Below, piece after piece: positions 35,693 through 48,137 of a stretch of 64,000 nt of DNA (the first letter of the stretch is position 1; each line of letters begins with the position of its first letter). The translations under genes and the position numbers were made by a program. This DNA comes from Pogonophryne albipinna. Lineage: Eukaryota; Chordata; Actinopteri; Perciformes; Artedidraconidae. The notes beneath the pieces were generated by a model. That model was not told where the DNA came from. It made no database searches and saw only the letters and a program-made list of their open reading frames with translations. The stretch spans positions 33,826,808 to 33,890,807 of the forward strand of contig CM053249.1 in assembly GCA_028583405.1 (NCBI GenBank), written 5' to 3'.

Positions 35693-38387
35693 AACATGTT
35701 CTTACTCAAAATCAAGCCACGATTATTGTTTTTATTTTAAATCGTATAATGTCGGACTTTTTTTGTCGTCTGTGAGGAAAAGAAATGGAGCTCAGAGCCT
35801 CAGAATACTGAAATCTGCATTTTTAAAAATCTTTTTTTCCATCTAATTTGTTATTCTTTTCTAAATAACACATTGTTATTTACTCACCAATAACACACAA
35901 TTATCCTTGCTTTTATTTATTTGTTTAATTCCATAATCTCGGGTTTTTTCGGCGTCCGTCAGGAACTGAACTTCAAAATAAAATTACCGGAAACAGATGT
36001 AGGCCTATAAGCAGGGGTGCACATAACTTTTTTGCCCTGGTTCTCAAAGGAGCACCTGTAGATGTTGCTTGGTGCGCATCCTTAAAATGAAAAAAAACGG
36101 ACCTTTTGAGGGGTAGGCTACTTGACTTTATGAACGGGGGAAGGTGTGCTAGTGAGCACGCAGCAGGGTTACTGTGCGGAGCGCATAAAGCAGACCCTTC
36201 ACGCGATAGCGAGGGGTAGAGCGAGGGATCGCAGATGCCGTCGTGCTCGTGGACGGATTAAAACAATTAAACCTAAATAGCTCGAGAATTATATACTCTG
36301 CTATCTTACCAGTTCTTATGCAACTCGCAAATATATATCTCTCTGTCTCTCTCTCTCTCTCTCAATGTTGGTGCGCAAATGCGCCTTTTTTCAAATGATT
36401 CAGTGCTCTTTTTTGGCGGAGGGTGCGCATGCGCACCTGCGCACCAGTTATGTGCAGCCCTGCCTATAAGGGACATTTCGAGCATCATTGCGATACACAG
36501 CCACTGAACTGATTACCCAAGATCCTCAGCTATGGTTTAAGCTCGCTGATTGGATGTTTTAGCCGCAATGCATGTAGGGATATGGTGTTCATGCCATATC
36601 AAATCCCAAAAAAAAAATAATACTTTATTCTGAGTGTTTTTGCTTTTCTCTTTGGAAGTCATCACATAACGGCATTGTAATACACGGTTCGGCAGCATTA
36701 CATATTACAGATCTGCCGTAGTTCTTTATTTATAGAGCCCTGATGAGAAGACCTTTGGAAAAACTGGAAGAAATGCCGCCGAAACTGAATACTTGATGTG
36801 GATCATAAATATATCAGCAATTAAACAACATCTTCAATTTCTATTCACACAATACGTCTCCTTGCAGTATCAACACTAATTCAGCTGACTTTTACATTTG
36901 ATCTAATTCGTAGATAGGTTATATTTACACCATAACGGTGCACAGCTGATATAAAAGGACTTGTAGTTTTTAAAGATATTACTGATTTTCTTTGAATATA
37001 AGAATGTAAATACTGAGTCTGAAATAATATAGCAATATGCTGTAAAATTATTAAGATATTAAGAGTACATACTTTCATAGGGGGAAAGTAGAAGATCAAT
37101 GATAGAAATATAGAATGTAAAAAATCAAGAAGATACTATAAGTGATCTCTACAATAAAACAGTTTAGTGCAGGATGTACAAAGATATTAATAGGAGGAGG
37201 TGCAAAACAGAAAAACGAATTAACCTTTATTTAAACATTAAATAATACTTAGATTAAGGTCTTCTTTTAAATAAGAAAAAAGCTTTGGGGGTATCAAAAG
37301 ATAAATATTAAGCCTGACAAAGTACTTAACGTCTAATATATTGCTTTCCTGCAATGTTAACTATGTTGAAGCACTTATTTTAACTGATATTACACATATG
37401 AATTATACTCTTATGTATGTAGATAGTATAAGAAATGTGCAGAATATGACAGTTTAATGGTGGAGGTACACACATATTGATAGATGTCTTGTAATGCACT
37501 GTTGAGGAACCTCAGCTGCGACCCAAGATTTTCATTCATTGCATAACTACACCATAGTTGTGTATATGATATGTCAATAAACCTTAGAAAATCTTGAAAT
37601 CTTGAAAGGGATGTGCAAAATAGCCATTATACAGTCTTTAATTAACTATTAGTAGAGAATAACGAGTAATGAATATACTTTATTACTCGTTTTCATTCAT
37701 GTCAATTGCAGATAAATGTTTAGTCTTTTCAAGCACCAACTTCCAAATATCTCTCCTGATTGTTGGCACTTGACAATCACCTTCCCTGAATTTTACTCAG
37801 GTGTAACTAAAGTCTGATTTAAGGGTTGTTTATATTTCACATCATTAATCAGAATCTGCAAAGTAACTCAAATAAGTGTAGTGGAGTAAAAATACCAGGT
37901 TAACCTCTGAATTGTAGTGGAGTAGAATTACAAAGTAACAATGAGCTGTCATGTGGGTATATATTAATCCTGTGCATTATGGACACAAGCGATTTTCACC
38001 CATTTATTAATTATATGTTTTACATTTGATAACACCAATGTGTTTAATACTGGCAAATTCTAATTGTGGGAAAAACGAAAACGTTCAGTAGAGACGTCCC
38101 ATAGAACATTTTGCGAAACACAATAACCAGAATGTGTAGTTCTGGGGGGGCGTTCCATTACAGTTATAAACAAGGATAATTGTGTGTTATTGGTGAGTAA
38201 ATAACAATGTGTTATTTAGAAAAGAATAACAAATTAGAAGGAAAAAAAGATATTAAAAAATACAGATGTCAGTATTCTGAGGCTCTGAGCCCCATTTATT
38301 TTCCTCACAGACGACAAAAAAAGTCCGACATTATACGATTTAAAATAAAAACAATAATCGTGGCTTCATATTGAGTAAGAACATGTT
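35693..38387 (-). mobile_element. Repeat family R, copy d, with ~216-bp inverted termini
   Basis: 35693-35909 and 38172-38387 are inverted copies of each other (aacatgttcttactcaaaat / attgagtaagaacatgtt and others). Between them lies the body homologous to 18090-22020 (copy b) in inverse orientation, without the TTAA element and without the TIR element of copy b. Long inverted termini suggest a DNA-transposon-like or foldback architecture. No transposase was recognised. A hAT MITE lies at 36012-36462. Confidence 0.75.
36012..36462. mobile_element. hAT MITE, 451 bp
   Basis: Ends caggggtgcacataac and gttatgtgcagccctg, flanked by the perfect 8-bp duplication cctataag (36004-36011, 36463-36470). 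No coding region; a (TC)n run at about 36340-36363. Confidence 0.93.
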
Positions 38388-38594
38388 TTTATGAACCCCA
38401 CAGCTTCCGGTCTTCCAAGACCCGAACGGACAAAAATACGTGCTGCAGGCACGAAACATACAACCAATAGAAATACATTGCTTTTAAAATCGTTCTGTGT
38501 GACACGAAAAAAAGGGGAAAATCGTGATGGTGAACACGAATCAAAAGATTAAATGTCGTGACTATAACACGAAATGCCGTGAGACTGGGTTGGA
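38388..38594. other. Unassigned repeat-like sequence
   Basis: Contains several cacgaa/ttcgtg-type motifs (gacacgaaaaaaagg, gaacacgaatcaaaag) typical of a common fish dispersed repeat. No boundaries could be set. Confidence 0.4.
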
Positions 38595-38890
38595 ATTTTA
38601 TACCACAGAAAATGACATGATCAGAGACATGGGCGTCGCCTGGGGTAGGCATCCGGGGCTTTAGCCCCGGACAAATTCTCCCTCAATAATATAATACATT
38701 AACCGTACTTTACCTAGAGGACGGCATAAATGTAATTTCCCGTGTTCAGTGAATGCAACAGAGCCACCAGACCAATCAGAGAGTTGCATGGAAATAAACG
38801 TGTTTTACTGGCTGACAGGTACGTACCTCTCCTCTGTGACAGTGTTTAAACTTTAAACTGTCAGCCGCGGACGCTGAGTTTCTGAAGAAG

Positions 38891-39310
38891 ATGGACATTC
38901 GACATTTTTTTTATAAAACAGACGGCAATTCTCAAGTGGTGGCTCACACAACAACCCCAGAGCCACCACCTGAGCCAGGTGAACAAGGTATGTAAATGTC
39001 AGTAAACTTACAAGTTATGCAAACATGTAAGCAAAGCATAAATTATAGCTACGTTGACGTTACTTTGAATCGCGCGGGTAAGCTAAACCGTTAGCAAGTA
39101 GCTATAGCTAGCCAGATATATTAAATAAACACTTAGTCATACAATCTAAATGTTGTGTTTTTTAGCGTTACCTGATGATTTCAAAGAAAGCTCTCTGGGA
39201 AATGTTGACTTACTGTCAGTGTTCGACATGAAGCTAGAAGCTACCTTACATTACACCGTTGATCCGGAGTCCTGTCAGTTAAAGTGTTTCATAGTTAGCT
39301 TAGCTAAGCA
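38891..39310 (+). pseudogene. ZMYM1-like hAT gene, first exons
   Basis: Exon 1 (38891-38987) reads MDIRHFFYKTDGNSQVV then a TTTPEPPPEPGEQ linker and a strong donor GTATGT. A second open stretch starts after the acceptor tttttttag at about 39164 and reads ALPDDFKESSLGNVDLLSVF. A third candidate starts after cacag at about 40601 (VITDEPNRVEDEER). The MDIR start and short acidic/proline-rich first exon parallel ZMYM1-like hAT transposases. No TTF finger or catalytic region was found, so the gene has lost its body. Later exon calls are uncertain. Confidence 0.5.
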
Positions 39311-39804
39311 TCAACCTAGCACTGAAATATATGGATGTTATGTGACGGTATTTCCGAGGAAAAGTCAGCTGAAATGGTGGCATAGTTGCCACTGCGTGTC
39401 ACAGCATGTTTGAACATATTTTCAGCAGTAAATGTGGCTGTTTGGCCACTGACGTTGCCATAACAATACCTGAATTTAAATGTACAACCTCTTTTTGTGA
39501 CAGATTTTTGCATGAAATTATAATTCTTCTGATTGATATTTCCTATTGACAGCTAGTTTCTATGTGAACAATACATTATGAGATGGACAGCCAGCTAACA
39601 AGTTTTTTATACAAATATTTCAGATCAAAGCTAATCCAGTGGGGCTCCTGAAAGGGGTCAAGGGACACTATGTTCCCAAATATTAAGCCTTGACCCCCAT
39701 CTTAAAATTGATATGATCAAAAAATGATCTGCATTGTCGGAGGCCTTTTTTCCTCATTATCATGTCAAATTGTACAGCTTTCCTTAGTTTTGAATGCAGA
39801 AAGA

Positions 39805-40297
39805 TGACTATATTAGAGTCCATCCATCCATCCATCCATCTTCTTCCGCTTATCCGTGGTCGGGTCGCGGGGGTAGCAGTTCCAGCAGAGAGCCCCAAAC
39901 TTCCTTTTCCCTGGCGACATCAACCAGCTCTGACTGGGGGATCCCAAGGCGCTCCCAGGCCAGCGAAGAGATATAATCCCTCCACCTGGTCCTAGGTCTA
40001 CCCCTTGGTCTCTTCCCAGCTGGACGTGCCTGGAACACCTCCCTAGGGAGGCGCCCAGGTGGCATCCTAACTAGGTGCCCGAACCACCTCAACTGGCTCC
40101 TTTCGACGCGAAGGAGGAGCGGCTCAACTCCGAGTCCCTCCCTGATGACCGAACTTCTCACCTTATCCCTAAGGGAGACACCAGCCACCCTGCGGAGAAA
40201 ACCCATCTCGGCCGCTTGTATCCGCGATCTCGTTCTTTCGGTCATGACCCATCCTTCATGACCATAGGTGAGGGTAGGAACGAAAATGGCCCGGTAG
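39805..40297 (-). mobile_element. Rex3/RTE-like LINE 3' end
   Basis: Minus-strand LINE fragment ending in aagaagatggatggatgg (plus-strand tccatccatcc run at 39820-39840), the (GATG)n tail known for Rex3. It is flanked by the 14-bp duplication gactatattagagt on both sides (39807-39820 region and 40296-40310 region), as expected of target-primed insertion. Confidence 0.8.
39850..40245 (-). pseudogene. Rex3/RTE-like polymerase C-terminus
   Basis: 131 codons open to the stop: TERTRSRIQAAEMGFLRRVA, then SLRDKVRSSVIREGLGVEPL, RSQLRWFGHLVRMPPGRLPR, GKRPRGRPRTRWRDYISSLA and WERLGIPQ, ending LLPPRPDHG. This is the post-RT C-terminal domain (helix bundle plus GRPRTRW motif) widely seen in fish RTE/Rex3-type LINEs. 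The RT and endonuclease are absent. The frame is intact over its length, so the insertion is fairly young, though 5'-truncated. Confidence 0.8.
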
Positions 40298-40971
40298 ACT
40301 ATATTAGAGTATTAAGTGAAAATGACTATATTAGAGTATTAAGTGAATATATTAAGTGAATTACTCAAACTGCATTTGTATAGGAATGATTCTGTCCTAT
40401 TGGCAGATAACTACTCTTAACAGTGATATCTACAAGAGGTTTCCAATGTAAATGTAACTATTTTCAATTGGTTAGTATTACATTTTGTGACAGTGTGGTG
40501 ACACTCATTTTAATGAAGACACATTTGTGTATCTTGAAATTCATTTATTTGACAGAGCTGGAAACTGATTGACTTACATACTTGTTTGTGTTTACCCACA
40601 GTCATCACAGATGAGCCAAACAGAGTAGAGGATGAAGAAAGGAGAACAGGACACACAAGAAGGAGATACAACAGACAAGAACGACAATGGAGACAACAAT
40701 GAACAGGAACACCAGAACAGACAAGAGTTAATGGGTAACATGACTGATTTAGGGACTGCAGATACAGGGCCAAGGCAAGTGAGACACCACTGCTTTCCAG
40801 AGGTGTGGACTCGAGTCACATGACTTGGACACAAATTTTGATGACTTGAGACTCGACTTGACAACATCACAAAACACTTGCGACTCGACTTGGACTTGAA
40901 CACCAATGACTCGGGACTTGACTTGGACTTGAGCCTTCTGACTTGAGGTGACTTGATACTTTAATTCAGAG

Positions 40972-41430
40972 GTCTCCAACACGCCGATCGCGAGCTGCCG
41001 TTAGAAGAGCAGACTCCCGTCAGGGAAAGCAGAATCTTCAGCCGCTCCTACTCTTGCTGAGAATCCTTGCAGGCAGGGGCGGCTCTTTATTTAGCTGGGC
41101 CACCATGCGGCCAATCATATGCGAGGACACACTAGGATCATACCATTATGTGAAAGAAGGGTGGGGGGCACAGCATGTGTAGTGGTACAGGCCAGCTGCA
41201 CAGAGCGACGGGAAGACGGGGAGCCGGATTTAAATGCAAGCGCGTCGGAAAAAGTCAAGAAATGAGCAAAAACCGAAAAAATAAGCAGCATCTGGCTGCT
41301 TTTCAATGATATTGGAGAAAGCAAAGCTGAGTGCAGGATTTGTAAAATGAAAATAACCTTCAGAGCAGGTTTTTTTTTTGGTAACCACTCAGGATTTATT
41401 GTCAGAGGTGGGAGAAGTTCAGACAATTAA
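40972..41430 (+). pseudogene. BED-finger hAT remnant
   Basis: Opens cagaggtctccaacacgccg (a hAT-like end). Near 41300-41400 one plus frame reads LLFNDIGESKAECRICKMKI followed by TFRAG, a BED-type finger start (aromatic pair, then C-x2-C). Stops in the same frame upstream and a t-run after the finger break it. No downstream transposase. Confidence 0.5.
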
Positions 41431-42173
41431 AAAAGTTACAATCAGGGTTCCCACGGGGTCTTAACAAGTCTTAAAAAGTCTTAAATTTGATTATCTGAAT
41501 TTAAGTTCTTAAAAAGGTCTTAAATATGATTTAGAAGGTCTTAAAAATTATCGGATTTGAAAGGTACTTCTGTGTTGCGATAGCGTCTAAATGTGTTTTG
41601 GGGGAAATGTCCGGGCTGCAAAGTAACCAGTACGGTAATAGCCTTTCAGTTCCCCCCAACAATTTGTATTTAATTAAATCAACATGGAACCAGTAATCAC
41701 TAACTTTGTTTCCCCCGGCCCCTTATTGGAGAACACCCAGCTAGTAACCTAGCAACCAAGCTTCAGCTCATGTAGCCTATCTTCGAATCTATTTAGCCTA
41801 CAAATGAATATGGGGAAGTGTAAGTTCAAGTGTATTTGGTTGGAAAACATCTAATTTAGTGCTTGGTTGAAACCAGTGGAGAGAACGTGTTTGAAGCCCG
41901 CCGCACCTTTTGCAAAATAAATTAGCGTTTGTTTTGCTAATGTAGCGTTAGCTAGTGCAGCAGCAGCTAGTGGAGCGTTAGCTAGTGCAGCAGCTCCCGC
42001 AACAACACCGGGGGACCTCCGGGCGAAGTTTGGGTCTACGTCAACCCTAAAAGCGGAGGTGCTGTAGACGCTAAATACCGTAGCTAAACACCAAGCATAC
42101 AACAGCAACGATGAAATAGTGTAGCCAAGGCAGCAGAGCTCTGAATATAGCTCTTGTCACTCTCTCTCTCAGA

Positions 42174-42641
<468 letters not shown>

Positions 42642-44348
42642 ACACACACACACACTCAAGCACACACAGACACACACACATACACACTTTTTGTCTAACA
42701 CGCTAACACAGTTCTGTACTGTTATGCTGTTATGTTCAGTCACTGTTCTTATGTTGAACATGAATACATTTACTTTGTAAGTGATTATGGGACGTATTTC
42801 TTCTTTCATATCAATTTTCCTTCATACTTTATTGCCATGAAATAGGTCTTAAATTCTATTCAACGTGGTCTTAAAAAGGTGTTAAAAAGTCTTAAATTTG
42901 AGTTGGCGAAACCTGCAGGAACCCTGTACAATAAAAAGTCCTGCATTCAAAATGTTACAAGTAAAAGTAGAAAAGTATTAGCATCAAAATATACTTAAAG
43001 TACCACCTGCAGAGGGATCTAGATTCAGGTGTTCTTTTCCCCATAGAGACCGCCTCGCTGCACATTATCCCTTGCATAAAGATAGATTGTGGGTCCCTTA
43101 CAACATGTTGTACACAGTGGAAATAAACATTCTGGTTACCTCAACATCAGGGATCTTATACATTAAACTCCTTCTGAATCAAACCGTCACGGTAGCCTTA
43201 CCTTACTGATCCCTCTTAAAATAGAAAAAAACACGTTACTTTACCAGCAGAGAGAAAATGGATTATAAAATTATTAATGTGACTAATAAAGAGCAGTTTG
43301 ATTATTAAGTATTATTCTGTTGATCGATGTCATTACATTTGGTGAAAAGCACATAATGACTTGTTTATGACTCGTTTTGTCAAAGTTTAGGACTTGGACT
43401 TGACTTGAACTTGCCCATCCTGACTTGAGACTTGACTTGGACTTGAGCGCAAAGACTTGAGACTTGACTCGGACTTGAGCGCAAAGACTTGAGACTTGAC
43501 TCGGACTTGCAAAACAATGACTTGGTCCCACCTCTGCTGCTTTCCATCCAGCATGTTTGGCCAGCAAAAGAGATCATTTCAACCGCAAACAGCAAGGGAT
43601 GAGGGAAACAGCAAGTCATGAGGGAAGCAGCAAGTGAGGAGGGAAGCTGCAAGTGAGGAGGGATTATTATTTCCTCCTTCCATCCCTTTTTTCTGTTTAA
43701 TCTGATTACTAACAACTTCTAATAATTTGACATAGTTTATGATTTAATTGGAAAATGAAGTGTTTTTAAATAATAAACCCGTTTCTGATTCTGATTCTTT
43801 GATTTTTTTTGACATATGGGTGTTGAGAGATGTATCCATATCTCTTAATGTTGCTCTCAAAGTGCACAAGATTGATGCTTTTAACTTAAATATTTAAAAA
43901 AAATCTTCCTGGGGGACCCCAGAGGAGGTGAGTTCCCCCCAAAATAGCACTTTATCTCTGCTTATGTAACTCCGGTGTAGTGTCCCCTCGGCAACAGATC
44001 ACTCAGAACATGTTTTTCACACAAAAAACATGTTGCTGTGACTGTGAGCATTAAACAATTAACATTAAACTAAACAAACACAACAGTACGTTATTGTCCT
44101 TATAAAATAAAAACATACATTTTGTCCACCGAGATAATACAGGCACCTTACCCTCAAGAGATCCTCACGTGCTATGAGATTCTCCCACAATCCATTGCCG
44201 TAACAAAGCTAATGCAGGCACACGTTTGTGACACCAGATGGCGCAATTGTGTATGTGCGTGTGGGGAGCCTTGCAGTAGAAAATTCGACTGTAGCGCCGC
44301 CACTGTGGGCTAAGCCCCGAATGTTTCCAGGTCCAGGCGACGCCCCTG

Positions 44349-45725
44349 ATCAGAGACAAGATTGTGTTTAGCATGAATGACCAGAGACTGAAAGAGAGAC
44401 TTTTAAGAGAACCTAATCTCACATTAGAAAGGGCCATAGACACCTGCAGAGCTGCTGAGACGGCCAAAGTTCAAATGCTAGCTATGAATGCAGCAGCCCA
44501 GGAGATGTCTGTACTTGCAGTTCACAAGAATAGTCGACTAGGACAAAAGACACGCACACCGCCTATACAATGTACACAAGACATGGGACAAAGACATGAA
44601 ACATGCAAACAATGTGGTAAATCACACCAGCCAAGACCAAGGCCGGATTAGTACCTCCAGGGGCCCCTGGGCACTGAGCGCTCATGGCCCCCCCCAACCC
44701 ACGTACCAACAAGTAACACCACGCCTACCCAATCATACCAACATGACCAATATTTAGAATTTTCAGTCAATCTGGCATGTCAAATCGCACACCCATTTGT
44801 CAAAAGCAGGGACTCAGCCACATAGTTCAACCAAAGTAGGTCTAGCCTTTTGCCCTTTTAGTAAAAAATCACAAGACAAAGATACAATGGATAAGATCCC
44901 AAGACAGTGTATGGCTCAGGAATACCTAGGTAATATCACTCAAAACCTCAGAGCAGCACCCCACTTAATGCCAAAATATGACTGACTGGCTGTACAAGTA
45001 CACAAGGAGTTTTATTAGTTACGAACATGCCGGGCAGCGTGGTCCCGTGGGTTAGATGCGCGTTCATAATGCTGAGGAAAATAACTCTCAGAATAATGTT
45101 ATTAGCACATTTTATAACTTGAGGACCTAATGTTTTTAATAAGGGCTATACAAACGTTCATACTGGGTAGTTTAAAACAAATTATCCAACGATTTACAGA
45201 CCACTCTTTCCCAATGTAAATCAATGGGAAAAAGTGTTTCCGGGCCCAGCAACCTAACGGAGGTGTAGTACTGCCGTTTGGCCACAACGAATATTCTCAT
45301 CAGAGTCCGGCGCACTTCCTGGGGGCTTGAGTGAGACCTACAGTACAGAGACGGTTTAGAAAATATATTAATTTGACCCTATAGAAAAGCTGTGTTATTT
45401 ATGGCGAAGAGTGAGTGTCATTTAAAACAATGTATGATGAGTGAGGTTGTGCCCAAAAAAGAAAAAAAATGATATATATTTTTTTTTTTCATCTTGTCAC
45501 TGAGGGCCCTCTTTGCTCAAGGGCCCCTGGGCACTTGCCCAGGTTGCCCATATGGTTAATCCGGCCTTGGCCAAGACAGTGTCCAGCATACGGAGTATCC
45601 TGCCATAATTGTAGAAAACAGAATCACTATGCAAAAATGTGTAGGTCAGCTAAAGCCCAACATCACAAGACAGTACATGATGTTTCTCCGGGAATAGACA
45701 CCCTATATATTGGGACAGTGAAAGT
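44349..45725 (+). pseudogene. Gypsy gag C-terminus and zinc knuckles
   Basis: From 44357: DKIVFSMNDQRLKERLLREP, NLTLERAIDTCRAAETAKVQ, the conserved end of fish gypsy Gag. A first knuckle begins CKQCGKSHQ (about 44605-44633) and is cut by the hAT at 44638-45569; its last cysteine lies after the insertion. A second knuckle CHNCRKQNHYAKMC follows at about 45597-45640 (C-x2-C-x4-H-x4-C). The knuckles bind the element RNA during particle assembly. The upstream part of Gag lies at 38595-38627, before the large hAT. Confidence 0.8.
44638..45569. mobile_element. hAT element in gag zinc knuckle
   Basis: Ends caaggccggattag and ttaatccggccttg, flanked by the perfect 8-bp duplication gccaagac (44630-44637, 45570-45577). 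932 bp. Subterminal ggggcccctgggcac (left, 44662) and gggcccctgggcacttg (right, 45520) are present. No transposase. Open frame 44797-44985 has no signature. Confidence 0.93.
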
Positions 45726-45736
45726 CTAAAGCTGAC

Positions 45737-45967
45737 ATGTCGTGGCATTCTAATGTAAATGTTGACTGCATGTGTGTGAAGTTTAAGTTGGACACAGGAG
45801 CAGAGACCAACGTCCTGCTACTGAAAGTATTCACAGCGATGACCCGAAAAGCCAGACGTGAAAGAAGAACACACCTCAAACTGCAGCCTACAAAGACAGT
45901 GCTGGTGGCTGTTATGGAAATCTTAGACCCAGTCAATACGGTGGAGATACACAAGTCAAACAAATAA
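45737..45967 (+). pseudogene. Gypsy aspartic protease
   Basis: Contains FKLDTGAETNVLLL, the DTGA active-site motif of retroelement proteases, followed by a charged stretch (KARRERRTHLKLQPTKTVLV). The flap and second conserved region are weak, and the frame is stopped at the LTR insertion at 45972. In the intact element it would process Gag-Pol. Upstream it continues from the knuckles after a frame change near 45730. Confidence 0.75.
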
Positions 45968-45971
45968 ATGG

Positions 45972-46396
45972 TGAAACAAACAGAGTTGTCTTTCTGGTTA
46001 TTTATTTGAATATATTCAAAGACACAGGTCTCACAGAGTATAGGATAGTCTGCAGGAGTGTGCGCAATAGTCATAAAATAGAAATGCTTATATACAAGAA
46101 AGGCGGGCAGACAAAGTTTGCTCGGACATCTGCTTTCACACGGTCTCATATTGTTATGGGAGTTACAACTTTGTGTGAGACATCCGTGTCCTTGAGCCGT
46201 AGCAAACTTTGAGTAAAAAGGAGTAGTTTCAACATAGTCTGCCAAATCAGCTCTGTGGCCTTGAAGCGCTTGGGAATAAAGAACAGCACATCTCAGGAAA
46301 TGGTATAGGTGTTTTAGACAATGTTATGAGAAGCATTTGGTTTAGCATATAAGGTAACATAAGACATATAAGATGAAATATGAAATTTCCACTACA
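45972..46396 (-). mobile_element. Solo LTR inside gypsy pol
   Basis: A 425-bp block, plus-strand tgaaacaaacag...tttccactaca (TG...CA). On the minus strand it has TATATAAG at about 46090 and AAATAAATAACC about 35 bp before the end, i.e. promoter and polyadenylation signals in the right order. The flanks read aatgg and (c)atgg; the duplication is ambiguous by one base. Its sequence differs from the 3' LTR of the host gypsy. A 180-codon open frame over it on the minus strand has no family signature. Confidence 0.65.
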
Positions 46397-47543
46397 TGGC
46401 ATATGGAGGGATGAGATTGAAGCCGGAAGGGGTGGTAACACTCAAATGCTCCACTCCCAAAACACAGGCAAGTCTGACATTTTATGTTTCCAGGCACTCA
46501 TCCATTCCCATATTAGGAAACGAGGCATGTGAAGAACTGCACCTGGTGAAAAGAGTGGACATTGACTCAATAGAAGTGAAAGATCCCACAACAAAAGAGG
46601 AGCTCATAGTTCAGCACCCAACTGTCTTTGAGGGTTTAGGTGAGTTTGCTGGAGAATATCACATCCACACTGACCCCAAGGCCACACCTGTCATACCACT
46701 GGCAGTAATGGACAGACTGAGAGACACTCTCGATGACTTGTTACAAGCTGATGTTATTGTACAGGTAACTGAGCCTGCCCTACACCATGGGTTAATAGCC
46801 TGATGATCACAGAAAAATAAGACAGAAAAAAGTTACGGGTTTGCTTGGATCCCAGTGACTTAAACAAAGCTATACTCAGGCAGCACTACTCCATTCCAAC
46901 GACCGATGAAGTTCTGTGCAAACTAGCTGGTAAGAAACTTTTCACAGTGCTGGATGAAAAAGATGGATATTGGCAAATAAAGCTAGATAAAGAGTCATCC
47001 CTACTGTGCACATTTAACACACCATGGGGGAGATACCGCTTTAAACGTCTTCCATTTGGGATCAAGTCAGCAAGTGAGGTTTTCCAGCAACGCAACTGTG
47101 AGACATTTGGAAATATCCAAGGGATCCACATCATTGCAGATGACATGATAATTGCTGCATCGTCAGAGAAAGAACATGATGAGATATTACAGAAAGTGAT
47201 AGCCAGAGCAAAGGAGGCTAATGTGAAGTTCAACAAAGACAAGATACAGTACAAAGTGAGCAGTGTCAACTACATGGGCCATACTGTCACTTCAGATGGT
47301 GTTAAAGCAGACAACGCTAAGATCAAGGCTATCACAGGCATGCCAACACCAACTGACAAAACAGGACTACAGCGATTGCTGGGCATGGTGAAATACCTAG
47401 CTCAGTACATCCCAGGTGAGGCCACCATATCAGCACCACTGAGACAGTTGTTGAGAAAAGACAGTGTGTGGCTGTGGCAGCACGAACATGATGAAGCAAC
47501 TGAAAGATGCTCTCATTACAGCTCCTGTACTCAGTTATTTTGA
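46397..47543 (+). pseudogene. Gypsy reverse transcriptase
   Basis: 46397-46803: linker and the start of RT (EYHIHTDPKATPVI); a stop or shift at about 46803 where the frame changes. 46845-47543: VCLDPSDLNK-type start, KLFTVLDEKDGYWQIKL (first catalytic aspartate), RYRFKRLPFGIKSASEVFQQ, and IIADDMIIAA (ADD in place of the more usual VDD, also seen in other gypsies). GMVKYLAQYIP marks the connection. The catalytic core is complete in sequence, but the polyprotein is broken by frame changes before and after. Confidence 0.88.
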
Positions 47544-47874
47544 CCCAAAGAAACAGCTCATCATACAGGCAGATGCATCCAAATATGGTTTGGGGGCTTG
47601 TCTAATGCACGAGGGCCACCCAATTGCCTATGCATCAAGAGCACTAACACAAACAGAAAATAACTATGCTCAAATAGAAAAGGAACTGTTAGCAATTGTC
47701 TTCTCTGTTAAGAGGTTCCATCAGTACGTGTACGGATTGAAAGTGGATGTGCAGTCAGACCACAAACCTCTGGAAAGCATTCTGAGAAAGCCGCTTGGAG
47801 CAGCTCCTTCCAGACTCCAACAGATGCTCCTCCAGCTGCAGCGATATGACTTGAATGTCGTAAAGACCTACTGA
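47464..47874 (+). pseudogene. Gypsy RNase H
   Basis: LITAPVLSYFDPKKQLIIQA then DASKYGLGACLMHEGHPIAY with the first conserved Asp, IEKELLAIVFSVKRFHQYVY with the conserved Glu, and VQSDHKPLESILRKP with a later Asp. The domain is open but in another frame than RT (overlap 47464-47543), and it stops early at about 47874 after DLNVVKTY. Confidence 0.87.
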
Positions 47875-48137
47875 TTGCAGACACACTCTCACGAGCTGTC
47901 ACACGTGATGAACATTCAACAGTTGATGACATCACAGATGAGAAAGTTGTCTATGCTCTGGAGCCAACATATGCTTTGAGCACTGAGATGCTGCAAAAGC
48001 TCAAATGTGGAACAGCTAATGATGAAATACTACAGCAGGAAACACACAGACAGGGCTGGCCACGACACAGAAAACAAGTACACACTAAACTGGTTCAATA
48101 TTGGCCTGTCAGTAATAGATGAGATAATGTTTGCTCG

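Noticed and set aside
39316..39513. 65-codon minus-strand frame
   Set aside because: No family signature; it overlaps the second exon candidate of the ZMYM1-like gene on the other strand.
45703..46245. 180-codon open frame on the minus strand
   Set aside because: It overlaps the protease on the other strand and the solo LTR, and has no protein-family signature.
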